Assembly: GCA_012295275.1 (NCBI GenBank)
Contig: CM022679.1
Coordinates: 4,770,157 to 4,834,156 of the forward strand
Direction: 5' to 3'
DNA from: Chrysomallon squamiferum
Lineage: Eukaryota; Mollusca; Gastropoda; Neomphalida; Peltospiridae
DNA: 64,000 bases
In this document: piece by piece, positions 38,110 to 48,174 of the stretch
Layout: each line of letters starts with the position of its first letter
Position numbering within the stretch: the first letter of the stretch is position 1
Position numbers and translations under genes: made by a program
The notes under the pieces: model-generated
Told to the model about the DNA's origin: nothing
Databases searched by the model: none
The model's input: the letters and a program-made list of their open reading frames with translations, nothing else

Positions 38110-38421
38110 TCATCTTCTAACACCCTTTCTTCTTCCCTTTCGAATTCTCCTATGTGACCTTCCTCTCCTACGTTTCTTCCGACTCCTTGATCGGGTTTTT
38201 CGCCTTTTTCTTGATCTAGATTTTGATCTGTGTCTAGATTTAGACCTTTTACGTTTTTTTCCATGATGTCTTTTGTGTCGTTTGGCCTCTTCTATGACCA
38301 CGGATGGCGATACGGATCGAGAGTGGTTTCCGGTGTTGGGTTCGGAATCTGATTTACTTCCGGATACAGATGGACTCTCAGATACCGGTGAAGCAGATCT
38401 GGAACTTCTAGCACTCTGCAT
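38110..38421 (-). CDS. Small Arg/Lys/Ser-rich chromatin protein (protamine-like), 103 aa, intronless
   Basis: One uninterrupted frame of 103 residues with no cysteine. Residues 1-46 are Ser-rich with several Glu/Asp (SASPVSESPSVSGSKSDSEP). Residues 47-103 are almost all Lys, Arg, Ser and His in RS and KKRKR runs, ending KGRRKGVRR. The histone-type stem-loop and TATA promoter argue for a chromatin protein rather than a splicing SR protein. The acidic head followed by a very basic tail recalls protamine precursors whose head is removed. Together with the H1-like gene 1.4 kb away it probably packs DNA in sperm. Tissue and processing are inferred, not seen. Confidence 0.75.
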   Translation of the reverse strand: MQSARSSRSASPVSESPSVSGSKSDSEPNTGNHSRSVSPSVVIEEAKRHKRHHGKKRKRSKSRHRSKSRSRKRRKTRSRSRKKRRRGRSHRRIRKGRRKGVRR

Positions 38422-38592
38422 TTTGAATATTTCTTTATTTCTTTATTTCTTTATTTCTTTATTATTATTGTTTATTTTTTTTTATTATTATTATTATTAT
38501 GTTTATTTATTATTATTTTTTTTTATATAATAGCGTTTAGTGTACGTACGTATTATGTATTTTAAAAAATAAAAATAAAAAAAATAAAGAAA

Positions 38593-38600
38593 TGACGTCA
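38593..38600. promoter_or_regulatory. CRE palindrome TGACGTCA in the small basic-protein promoter
   Basis: Perfect cAMP-response element, 14 bp downstream of the TATA box in the direction of transcription, so at or next to the expected start. A near-CRE, GGACGTCA, sits at 38,636-38,643, on the other side of the TATA box. CREB/CREM-family factors bind this palindrome; CREM drives protamine genes in mammalian spermatids. Confidence 0.7.
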
Positions 38601-38614
38601 CAAAAACCGCGGAC

Positions 38615-38622
38615 TTTTTATA
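38615..38622 (-). promoter_or_regulatory. TATA box of the small basic-protein gene
   Basis: TATAAAAA on the minus strand within GC-rich flanks (CCGCGGAC and CCACCGC on the plus strand), which sets it apart from background AT richness. It predicts a start near 38,590 and a 5' leader of about 170 nt. Confidence 0.7.
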
Positions 38623-38643
38623 ACCACCGCAGAACGGACGTCA

Positions 38644-39727
38644 CTGGAGTACTTAACGACACTTACTTATTGAATCTGTACATAACTGTGTTTCTTTTTC
38701 TTCTTAAATTACAAGTTGTGAAGCAAATATAATATTCATCACACTTTGAAGTAATTAAATTAATTCCTAAAAGAAGCACTCTTACATTATCTTTTAAAAT
38801 CGAGATTTTTCGTTTTACTGGGAAAAAAGTTAATTCTTAAAACTTAACAGAAATCACGCGAATTAAAAATAAATGAATTTTTGCAATGAATATATTCAAA
38901 TTCTAAGACGTAGTAATTACATTGTGTTTATAATCGCAACATTATATATAATAAAAATTGAAATGAAAAACAAATACAGTTGAAAGTTAATAAATAAATA
39001 CTTCGCGATATAAAAAAATCAAATAAAAAGCTACACCTTTTTACTACTATTATTAGAGGAATTATTACTATTATTTTGATTGGACAGGCAAATAAAACTA
39101 CCTTCCTCTCATTCAAAACATTCTTTAACCCCCCCAAAATAGACATCCCGCCATAGAGAGACTGGTATACGTCACCAAATTAAACATGCCTTTGATCTTT
39201 ATCAAGTAAACTAAGTCATAAACATGACTTAATATATATATAAAACAACAATAACAACAACAACAACACTAAAATAAAAACAAGAAACAACAACAACAAA
39301 AGAACACACAAATAAATAAGGAAACAAATCAAGTTTCTAAACAAATCCGATATGTATAGGAAAGTGATAATTACTTTTATAAAAAATTACGTTCTTTTGA
39401 AATATTAGAAGATATTTCTTAAGCGTTAACTCATATGTAAGTATTATCTGGTGAGTTTAATCTTCTAAAGAAAATTAATTTAACACAACACGAGTTATAA
39501 CAAACGCATTCCAGTGATGGTGTATAATTCATATGCGGCTGATTCTGCAAGTGTTATCAGTTTAAGGAAATATATTTTCCAGGTCTTTATTTTACGTCTA
39601 GCTAACTGTTTTAAAGAATTACAAATAAGTCATATAACTAAAACGATATTCATATTTATTAACAATTAGGCAACGTTTTTTTCTAACGTTTTCAATGCCG
39701 TGTTTCCGTTTGCGTCCGCCACATATC
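38644..39727. other. Shared upstream region of the divergent pair
   Basis: About 1.1 kb between the two TATA boxes. Moderately AT-rich, with an ACA/CAA-rich patch at 39,245-39,320 and no open gene. Probably carries shared control elements, but I can name none apart from those next to each promoter. Confidence 0.5.
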
Positions 39728-39735
39728 TATAAATA
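39728..39735 (+). promoter_or_regulatory. TATA box of the H1-like gene
   Basis: TATAAATA preceded by a GC-richer GCGTCCGCC segment, 67 nt before the ATG. It predicts a start near 39,758 and a leader of about 36 nt. Confidence 0.75.
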
Positions 39736-39750
39736 GTGCCAACAAAGATG

Positions 39751-39758
39751 TGACGTCA
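39751..39758. promoter_or_regulatory. CRE palindrome TGACGTCA in the H1-like promoter
   Basis: Perfect CRE 15 bp downstream of the TATA box, at the expected start. Same order and nearly the same spacing as in the divergent neighbour's promoter. Confidence 0.75.
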
Positions 39759-39794
39759 ACGTGTCATAGTGTCGAATGAAAAAAAGCGTTTTCT

Positions 39795-40367
39795 ATGATG
39801 CCGGGTTCTAAGGCATCTAGATCCCGGTCGGGCACTAGATCTAAATCTAGATCTAGATCAAGGTCCCGATCCCAGTCGAAATCTGGGTCTTTAACACCCT
39901 CTGATCAAGAAGCGAGTAGCGAGGGCCAGGACATAAAGTTGAGACCTAGTGGTGTGCCCAGCAAAACATCGTCAATGGTGATGAAGGTTGTAGATGCAAT
40001 TAATAACATCCGTGACGAACAGGGAACATCCGCGCAGGCCATCCGCAAATACATCGCATCGACGACACCAATTCCTGCTTCCCAGTTGAAAATTCAGATC
40101 AGGAAAGCTTTGGCTGAAGGCGTTGAAGAAGGTGTACTTGTCAGACCTAAAGGATCAAAGGCCACAGGTAGCAACGGACGATTTAGGGTAAACAATAACA
40201 AGGCTTGCCGGAAAGCCTGCATACCACGATGTCAACCAAAACCAAAAACATGTCGTCGCAGAAAGCCTAAATGCAAGAAGAAGAAGAAGAGGCGTTGCAG
40301 GAAAAAGCGAAAGAATAGATGCAAGAAGAAAAAACGACGATGTAGGAAGAAGAAAAAACGATGCTAA
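39795..40367 (+). CDS. Linker-histone-like sperm-type protein: RS head, H1 winged helix, Lys/Arg/Cys tail (190 aa)
   Basis: Intronless, 190 residues. Residues 8-30 are an RS repeat. Residues about 56-133 form an H1/H5 globular domain: SSMVMKVVDAINNIRDEQGT, SAQAIRKYI, SQLKIQIRKALAEGV, GVLVRPKG, GSNGRFRV. Residues 134-190 are almost only Lys, Arg and Cys, with cysteines at 138, 142, 146, 153, 160, 168, 176, 183 and 190. Linker histones bind the nucleosome dyad. Mollusc sperm 'PL-I' proteins combine this fold with protamine-like tails, and somatic H1 lacks such cysteines, so a role in disulfide-locked sperm chromatin is likely. Histone-type promoter and 3' end agree. The fold is clear; the germline role is inferred. 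Confidence 0.85.
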   Translation: MMPGSKASRSRSGTRSKSRSRSRSRSQSKSGSLTPSDQEASSEGQDIKLRPSGVPSKTSSMVMKVVDAINNIRDEQGTSAQAIRKYIASTTPIPASQLKIQIRKALAEGVEEGVLVRPKGSKATGSNGRFRVNNNKACRKACIPRCQPKPKTCRRRKPKCKKKKKRRCRKKRKNRCKKKKRRCRKKKKRC

Positions 40368-40396
40368 ACAAGCACGTCCATCCATATGATAAAAAA

Positions 40397-40412
40397 GGCC
40401 CTTTTTAGGGCC
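40397..40412 (+). terminator. Histone-type 3' stem-loop of the H1-like gene
   Basis: GGCCCT-TTTT-AGGGCC, a perfect 6-bp stem with a TTTT loop, preceded by A-rich sequence and followed by ACAAA, 29 nt past the stop. Very close to the metazoan histone consensus. It predicts a non-polyadenylated, SLBP-bound mRNA. Confidence 0.9.
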
Positions 40413-40469
40413 ACAAAACACACACGAATGTTGTGGTTCTTTCAGTTAACATCCAAATTGCTGCCTAGA

Positions 40470-40515
40470 AAAAAATAAATATAATAATAATAATAAAAAA
40501 TAATAATAATAATGC

Positions 40516-40561
<46 letters not shown>

Positions 40562-40828
40562 TAATAATGACAAACTTTCACTAACATGTTACTTAATAAA
40601 TTATTATTATTCAATGACACAGAAACGTCACTTCAGATCTTTCGCTTACGTAATGACAAATCAAATAGCCATAAATAAAACCGACTTGGTGTTATTATTT
40701 TAAATAAAATAAAATAAAACGAACAAAACAACAATAATAGAAACAAACAAACAAATAAATAATTAACAAAAACAATTAAAAAAATATGATACCCTTTCTC
40801 AAAAATAAAGTCAATAATTAAGTAAAAA

Positions 40829-40881
<53 letters not shown>

Positions 40882-42120
40882 GAAGAAGAAGAAGAAGAAG
40901 AAGAAGAAGAAGAAGAAAGAAATGAAAAACATAATACATTAGTATTTAAGGAAAATATATTAATAAAAAATATTTAAAAAACAAAAATAATAATGTTTAA
41001 TAAAATTTAATAAAACATTGTGGAAAGAGGGAGATAACTCTATTTTATTTATAAATAAGTCATTTATTAAAGAAGATAATAATACTCACTATCCCTTGCC
41101 TGTGAAAATAAATGTTATCAATAGTCTTTGTTTATTTTTGGTAGTAGTAATATTATTGTTATTAAATAAGTGTTTAAGAGAACTACAAATAAAATTAAAT
41201 CGATGATTTGTGTAAACTGTTTTGTAATAAATATGAATGTTCTTGCTCGTTACATTTGTCAATAATAAGTATTAATTCAGCTTGTCATTTTATTGTCATA
41301 CGCAGGCTAGAGTTGAGTTTTTAGGAGGCTTACTGCCGATAACGAAAAAACAACATTTGATATACCAAAAATTATTATATACAATTTTTAATGAAAGTGC
41401 TTGGATTAAACACTAAATGTATACCCGTGCACACACACACATACATACATCTAGTTATATTTATACCGTTGCTTGTGAGCATATATACAAATCGTATATA
41501 TTTAGCACTAATTACACAAATATTTAATGAACAGTTTGAAATGCGGCCTAATTCAGGATCCGTACTGTTATAAGGCATAACTGGTCATGAAACACGAACA
41601 AATTAATCGCTTGTAAGTTTGCAATATTTATTCAAACAACATAATGCAATGCAAAATAAATTAAATAAAAGGTGAAGGTGTCAATTTCTTTTTTTCTTCT
41701 TCTTCTTATTATTAGCAATGTATATTCATATTTTCTTATTGTTCTGAAAACAGAATAAAGAAAATAAATAAATAAATGAATAATACGATGAAGTAGCTGT
41801 GTCATATTTTTAAATGAACTGCTAGTATATTTTTAAGTTAAACTATTAAGGATAATTCAAAATTGGAATGCCATTTATGCATTTATTTATTTTTTAAGTA
41901 CAAAATACAATGTTTATATATGTTTTGTTGCATAAATATCTATAGATCTACAAACTTATAATGGCATAAATGTGGAGACAAGATGATAGATTAGTAGATG
42001 CCTCTCTAACAAAATCGAGAAACACCTACGTAAAACAGCTGAGATAAATGCATTACAAACGGATAGAATGTTAGTAATATGTATTTTAAAGTAGAATAAA
42101 TTGCAGGAAATGCTGACTAT
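40470..42120. other. AT-rich spacer with AAT and GAA arrays
   Basis: (AAT)n at about 40,512-40,560 and 40,832-40,880, followed by (AGA)n to about 40,917; otherwise AT-rich. No gene seen between the H1-like gene and the BTB gene promoter. Confidence 0.7.
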
Positions 42121-42160
42121 CTGTGTGTCAGAGTTTAAAAATAGCGCCTATTTGATACAT

Positions 42161-42197
42161 GCGCATGCGCGAATAATGTAAACACCAATATGGCTGC
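42161..42197 (+). promoter_or_regulatory. TATA-less core promoter: NRF1-type palindrome plus YY1-like start site
   Basis: GCGCATGCGC at 42,161-42,170 is the NRF1 core palindrome, in a region otherwise nearly devoid of CpG. CAATATGGCTGC overlaps the ATG at 42,190 and resembles a YY1/TISU element, which marks genes with very short 5' leaders. Both suggest a broadly expressed gene. Inferred from sequence motifs only. Confidence 0.5.
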
Positions 42198-44708
42198 TGC
42201 CGAAGAAAGTTCCTACTATGGAACCTGGAGAGTAAGTTATTTTTCATTTGTACTTACTGTGTCTCCTTATTGTTACTTATTTATAATGCAGCTGCAGCTG
42301 AATTATACATGTCCTTTACATTTCTTTTAGATTGTTGAATGTGTGTCATTAGCAGGAACCGTAGAAACAACAGGAATTGAAGGGTAAGTCATGGTCGAAG
42401 GACTGTTTCATTTTGTTATAATGTTATTATTGTCAAGTTAGCATTGAACTAAGCAACGTAATTCATTATTAGAAAGAGAATATTAACCAAAATACTTCTT
42501 TTTGTATTGATCCTGAATACAACAGTCTTTTAATGATAACAGTGGTCACTGTGACTGTCCAATATTAAGCCGAAAATATTTTTTAATAAGTTAATAATTA
42601 TTTATCTGTCTATAATTAAAAATAAATATAGAAAGAAATAAAGAAATAAAGAAGAAAAAATTATGCCTTTATACTTAAACATCCGTTGCACTGTTAAACT
42701 GGCTTAATTATTTGTAAACAAGTTTTTGTTGATTTGGTTTTTCAACTTTTTGGGATGTTAAAATACGATGCACGCATACTTTCATATAACAGTACATCAG
42801 TTAAATGTATAGGATAATACAAAACATCTTTTCACTGTAGTCCAATTTTTTAAAATAAATGAATAAAAATTATTATATTTATTAAAAAAATATAATAATA
42901 AAAAAATTAAAAAAACAAACAACCCAAAAACAAACAAAAAACAAAACATATATATATATATATCTCAGTAGTATAATAGACTTTGTAAACTAAATATCAA
43001 TAATATATATAGAGTATGAATGGGAATAACTATAACTGATAACTAATGACTAGATATAATACTCGTCTATATGCATATAAATAAGCAAGAGAAATATCTG
43101 TTAATTAGTTTATCATTTCATCAAATAATTAGTATTAGGTGCATAACCCCCACAAAAAACCCATGACAAATTCCCCCCCAAACAACAACAAGACGAGAAA
43201 AACACAACCCCCCCCATCAACACAGGTGGACATTAGGTTAATGATTAAATGGTGAATTTTCATCAGAAATAATCCAATAATATTTTTTTTCATATTCAAA
43301 GCCATTATTAAAATCTGATATTATTGTCCTTTGACTTTGGAACATGCACAGAAAGATATTATTAATTTTAAAGCAGGCATACAACAGTAATTACCAGTGT
43401 TTTTCCCCTTTTTTTAAAATTATTATCTTCATTATTTTCTAAAAGCTGCATTTACATAATCATAGGAAAACTGGTATTGTAAATTTTTGTTCTAATTACC
43501 AAAAAACTGACTGATTTAATTTATTGTTTGCTCTGTGTTTATAATCAGAACTGAATTTCATCTTGATGAAAATGGCGATGTTTCCTGGAAGATTTCTGAA
43601 GACGCTGAGCCGATGCCGTTTTTCAACTGTGAAACATACGAGGTATGAAAAAATGCTGTGCATTGTGCAGCTGAAACAGTTTTTTGTTTATTTACTGGGA
43701 AAAAAAAAGTATTTATTTTTAGTTGAAAAAACAAAACAAAACTACTATCCCAACCTGTTTCAGAAAATTTTAATGTGTATGTAATAAATATATTTGTGTG
43801 TAACCGTATATTAATGTACATGTATGTGTGTATGATATGTAACATACATGTATACATACAAGATGATAACACACACACACACACACATTATTTTTGCTGT
43901 AGTTGTATATTTAAAGCACTAGACATATCTGTTAATTTATGCTCACTTACAGCATTTTATTAAATATTTTATTACACCAATGTTTGTGTTTAAAATACTG
44001 TTACTCACTACTACTCACTGGTTTGTTTTTTATTCTTCAAATAATAAATATTAATTTTTCTCCCCCCAGGTTACACCTCGTGCCGGTACATCTCCAGCTG
44101 TTTTGAAGTTTATCTGGACGTACGAAGGGCACGTCATAGAGTTCAGAGTAAGTCACTCATAACTGTTTTATTTGTTATTTATTCAAGCAGACTGTGTAGT
44201 CATTTCACATGTTAAAAGAAAAGATTCTGCTTTCTGATCTTATTTAATGGCTCAGGGTGTGGGTGTGGGTGTGGGTGTGGGTATGGGTATGGGTCGGTGC
44301 GTGTGTGGGTGGGTGCATGTATGTGTGTGTGTGTTAATAAAGATTCAGTTAATCTATATTTTAAGATGACAGGAGTAAGTAACTCAGATTACATGTAATA
44401 TACTTCCTTGAAATTATTATTATTATTGATTTTTTTAAATATTTTGTTTCTTCTAGTAGTACAAATGAAAAGTTTCCAAAATAATGTTTTATTTATGTTT
44501 CTGTTTTTTTAGTCATGATACTGATTGCATTCTTTCTCCGTTCAAGTATTTGTTTTACTTTGATATAGACATCAGCCTTTGCTAACAATAAAGTATGACT
44601 GGTGATGTTTTCAGTCATTACACATTACATATAAATTTTCAGGTAGAAGTTGCAGATGACCTCATGTTGCTAACATATGAAAGGTGTTGTATGTTGCAGT
44701 GTCAGAAG
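42190..44708 (+). CDS. N-terminal region (exons 1-5) of the double-BTB gene
   Basis: 111 residues from MAAAEESSYYGTWRIVECVS. Short alternating hydrophobic strands (FHLDENGDVSWKI, VLKFIWTYEGHVIEFRVEV) suggest a small beta domain ahead of BTB1. I recognise no named domain. Exons are small (42-94 nt) with good donors (GTAAGT, GTATGA) and clear acceptors. Confidence 0.85.
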
Positions 44709-47700
44709 GTAAGATTCATTTAAAAAATCATTGTGTGGCTATGATTTGTTTGTCATTAAGTGCAGAATGTAGCACCTTTTTTGTAAGTGCTGTTGTGAAA
44801 GTAATCAGTGTCCTGAACATGGTTAATAAAATCCTAGTCTTTTTACAAATAGTTTTTTTGTGATTAATTTTCTTTCCCCCTTTTTAAAAAGGCTATAAAC
44901 CCAGATTAAATCTTGAAAAATCACCATGGGAATAAAATGTTTATTTTCTGAAATACATCTGTTACAGCTTCCAATTATAATTAAATGATAAGCTTGAGCA
45001 CATAATGTTTTCTTTGATTCTAACTTGAACTTTCATGTCAGATAATTTTCAAAGTAAAGGAGTTCTCTTCTCACTGACTTGATCACTAATAAGTCAATCT
45101 CTGAACTGTCTTAACATAATATTGTTAATGTCAACAGATGAATATCTATATCTATAGCTACATGTATCGCTCTATCTGTCTATCTATTTATATATATATG
45201 TGTGTGTGTGTGTGTGTATATATGTTATTACATTAATTAATTTCAGGTATCGTCAAATGGTCCAAAAGATGAGGTTCCATTTTCATTTCTTGGGGCTCTT
45301 GAAGAAGGGTACTTTTCAGATCTTGTAGTGAAAGCAGATTCTGGTAGAGAGGTAAAATTTTAATAATTATCTAACTTGAACTCGTTTTTTTTCCAAATGT
45401 GATAAGACCAGAGTATTTCTTGGCCATTAATACTAATGTTATGAATGCACTGAGAAAATGTGAGAAAGGGTAGAATTTTAAATATAATTTCTGAGCTGGA
45501 CTGTCGTCATATTCTTTTATTACCATGTTGAATGTCATCCAGTGTTGTGGGACATTTTAAGAAATATTTTGGTTTGACAGCTCAGATTTGCAATACCAAA
45601 CTTATTTGGCCAGAGTTTGTCTTTTACCTGTTGGAAAAAGATTTTAAAATATTTGTTTCTGTTTTTTTCTTTATTTCTTCAAATGTTTCTAGAGAAGCCT
45701 GGCTAGTAGTGCCCCATTGTGAAAATAGAGAAAGGAATGTAAAACCAAACTCATTATTTATAAATTTTTATAATTTCACTATATGATTCGTTGTACTTTT
45801 ATGACCAGGGTAAAATCTAAGCCTGGGGTGTCAGCCTTCAATAATATTGAAAAAAGGGCACTGAAAAGAAATACAAAAATAAAACAGGCTTAGAATATCA
45901 TGTTTCAGAGAATTAAAAACCTTTGCACTAATCTGTCATCATCGTCATTCAGCTGAATTATGTTATGAGATGTTATTCTGTGTGAATTCATTATGATTCT
46001 TGGAGTTGAAACACTTTTTACACCTTAATCTTAAAGAGACTTTATCACTGAAAGACAAGAAAATTGTATATTAGAATCACTTAAATACTCTCACAAAAGG
46101 AATCATTCATTTCACAAACCAGTCTTGAGATATCGCTTAATGAAACCTCCTCCGATTTATTCTTACACACCAGCCCATTCCTGACATTCTTTGATTTTTT
46201 TTAAAAATTCAAAAATCTTTTTTTTTTTTTAATAAGTTCTAAGATCATTTTTTTTTTTAATAATAACTTCAAAGATCTTTTTTATTTTAAAATTCAAAAA
46301 TCTTTATTCTATTTTTTTTGTTTTTTTTTAAATTTTAAATTTTCAGTTTAAAGTACACTCAGTGATACTGCAGCTGAGTTGTGCTGAGATGGACTGGACT
46401 TCGAGCCCTCCCCCGCTGTCTGGACTGAAAGCAGACGTCCTGGAGGCGACGCTGCACTACCTGTACGCAGAGTGTCTGCCCCGGGGGATGTCGGAGGACA
46501 CGGCCAGGGCGTGTATCAAGTCTGTGGGGAAGCTGCCGGGATTCGCCCGATTCTCCCAACTCTGTGATACGTTTCTGAAAAACGCTGCACTGAAACAACG
46601 TAAGTGAAAAACAGTCTGGGATATGTGAGTTAGTGATTGAAAAACAGTCTGGGATTTGTGAATTAGTGATTGAAGAACAATCTGCAGGCTCACAGATTTG
46701 TGAATTACTGATAGAAGAACAATCTGCTGGCTTGCGGATTTTTGGAAATTAGTGATAAAACACAATTTAAATAATAATATAATGTTGTGACGTTGGCTCG
46801 AAAATTTTATATAACGATAAAATCTTGTGACTAGAATCGTATCGTGATAATTTTAGATGATAGTAAAATACTGTGACACTGGCAACGGTTTGAAAAGTAT
46901 TCATAATCACACAATGGTGTGACCATTTTTTGTCTTGAAAATTGTCTGTAATAATAAAATGTTTTGACCACCGTGTTGAAATGTTTAGAATGAATAATAA
47001 TTACATGTCATTTTGTTAATTAAAATTAAGAAAATTTAAAAAAGAAATGTATAAACTGTAATAATAATATTTAAGAATCATCAAACTATTTTGAAGTTTT
47101 TCATTTTTTTTTAAAAGGTTAGAAAGAAAAAAAAAATTCCAGAAAATGAAAAGCTGTTATCCATGAAAAAAAAAAAAAAAAAGTACCTAATAAGAACAAA
47201 ATCAATTTAAAAAAGTCAAATTATTCAAAAACCAAGCATTTAACTATTAAAAGCTTATAACAATAACAACAACAACAAGAAGAAAAAATAAAATGGTAAA
47301 ATAATTCTGTAAAAGAAAAGAAAAAATAATCAAATATGTAAAATAAGCAAACTTTTCCTTCGTCAGTCAGTGTGATCTTGATTTTGTTAGTGCACATTTT
47401 TAATACAAATTAACCTTGATAATTAAATGTAACAGTTACATTCTAACAAACTGTTTTTTTTTTCCTCAAAAACTTTTTGTTAATAACATTTTCTTTATTC
47501 CTACTGCAGAAATAATTAACTTAATAACTGACATGCATGGCTGTGCAGACAGAATTATTGAACTCTTTACTGTGAAGGGAGCTAACTCTGTCGACGGTCA
47601 TTTTGCTGTTGACTGCAGTTTGGTTTCGAACCCAGCAAAACTGTGTTACGTGGTGAGACAGGCTCTGAGGGAAGCAGCTGTAGGTAGGTCATTAATAATT

Positions 47701-48031
47701 AATTTATGTTAATATTCTACTCTGATTGCTTAACTGATTTGTAACAAAGACTGTAATAGGGTACAAATTTATGCATTAACTCTTCTGCTCTTTTAACTCG
47801 ATAATGTTAATAGTTTGGTAATGTTAATAACTTTTTAATTTTGTATTTCAGTGTTGATAATTAATTAAATATTATCCATATTGCTCATTAGTAATAAAAT
47901 GATTTCAAACAGTAAATATTTTATGTTCCTGTTTTTATTATTATTATTATTATTATTAATGTTGTTACTACCATTAATACTTGTATTATTATTATTATTA
48001 TTATTAATGTTTTTATTACCATTAATGTTTA

Positions 48032-48103
<72 letters not shown>

Positions 48104-48138
48104 TGTTATTACCATTAATATTTGTATTATTATTGTTA

Positions 48139-48174
<36 letters not shown>

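Noticed and set aside
38110-38421. Small RS-rich protein as a splicing SR factor
   Set aside because: No RNA-recognition motif, and the gene is intronless with a histone-type 3' end.
40155-40421. Minus-strand frame antisense to the H1-like gene
   Set aside because: Leu/Phe/Ser-rich complement of Lys/Arg codons; no promoter or family resemblance.
46457-46765. Minus-strand frames opposite BTB1 exon 7
   Set aside because: They are antisense to a GC-rich coding exon; the plus-strand reading has the BTB pattern and matching splice phases.
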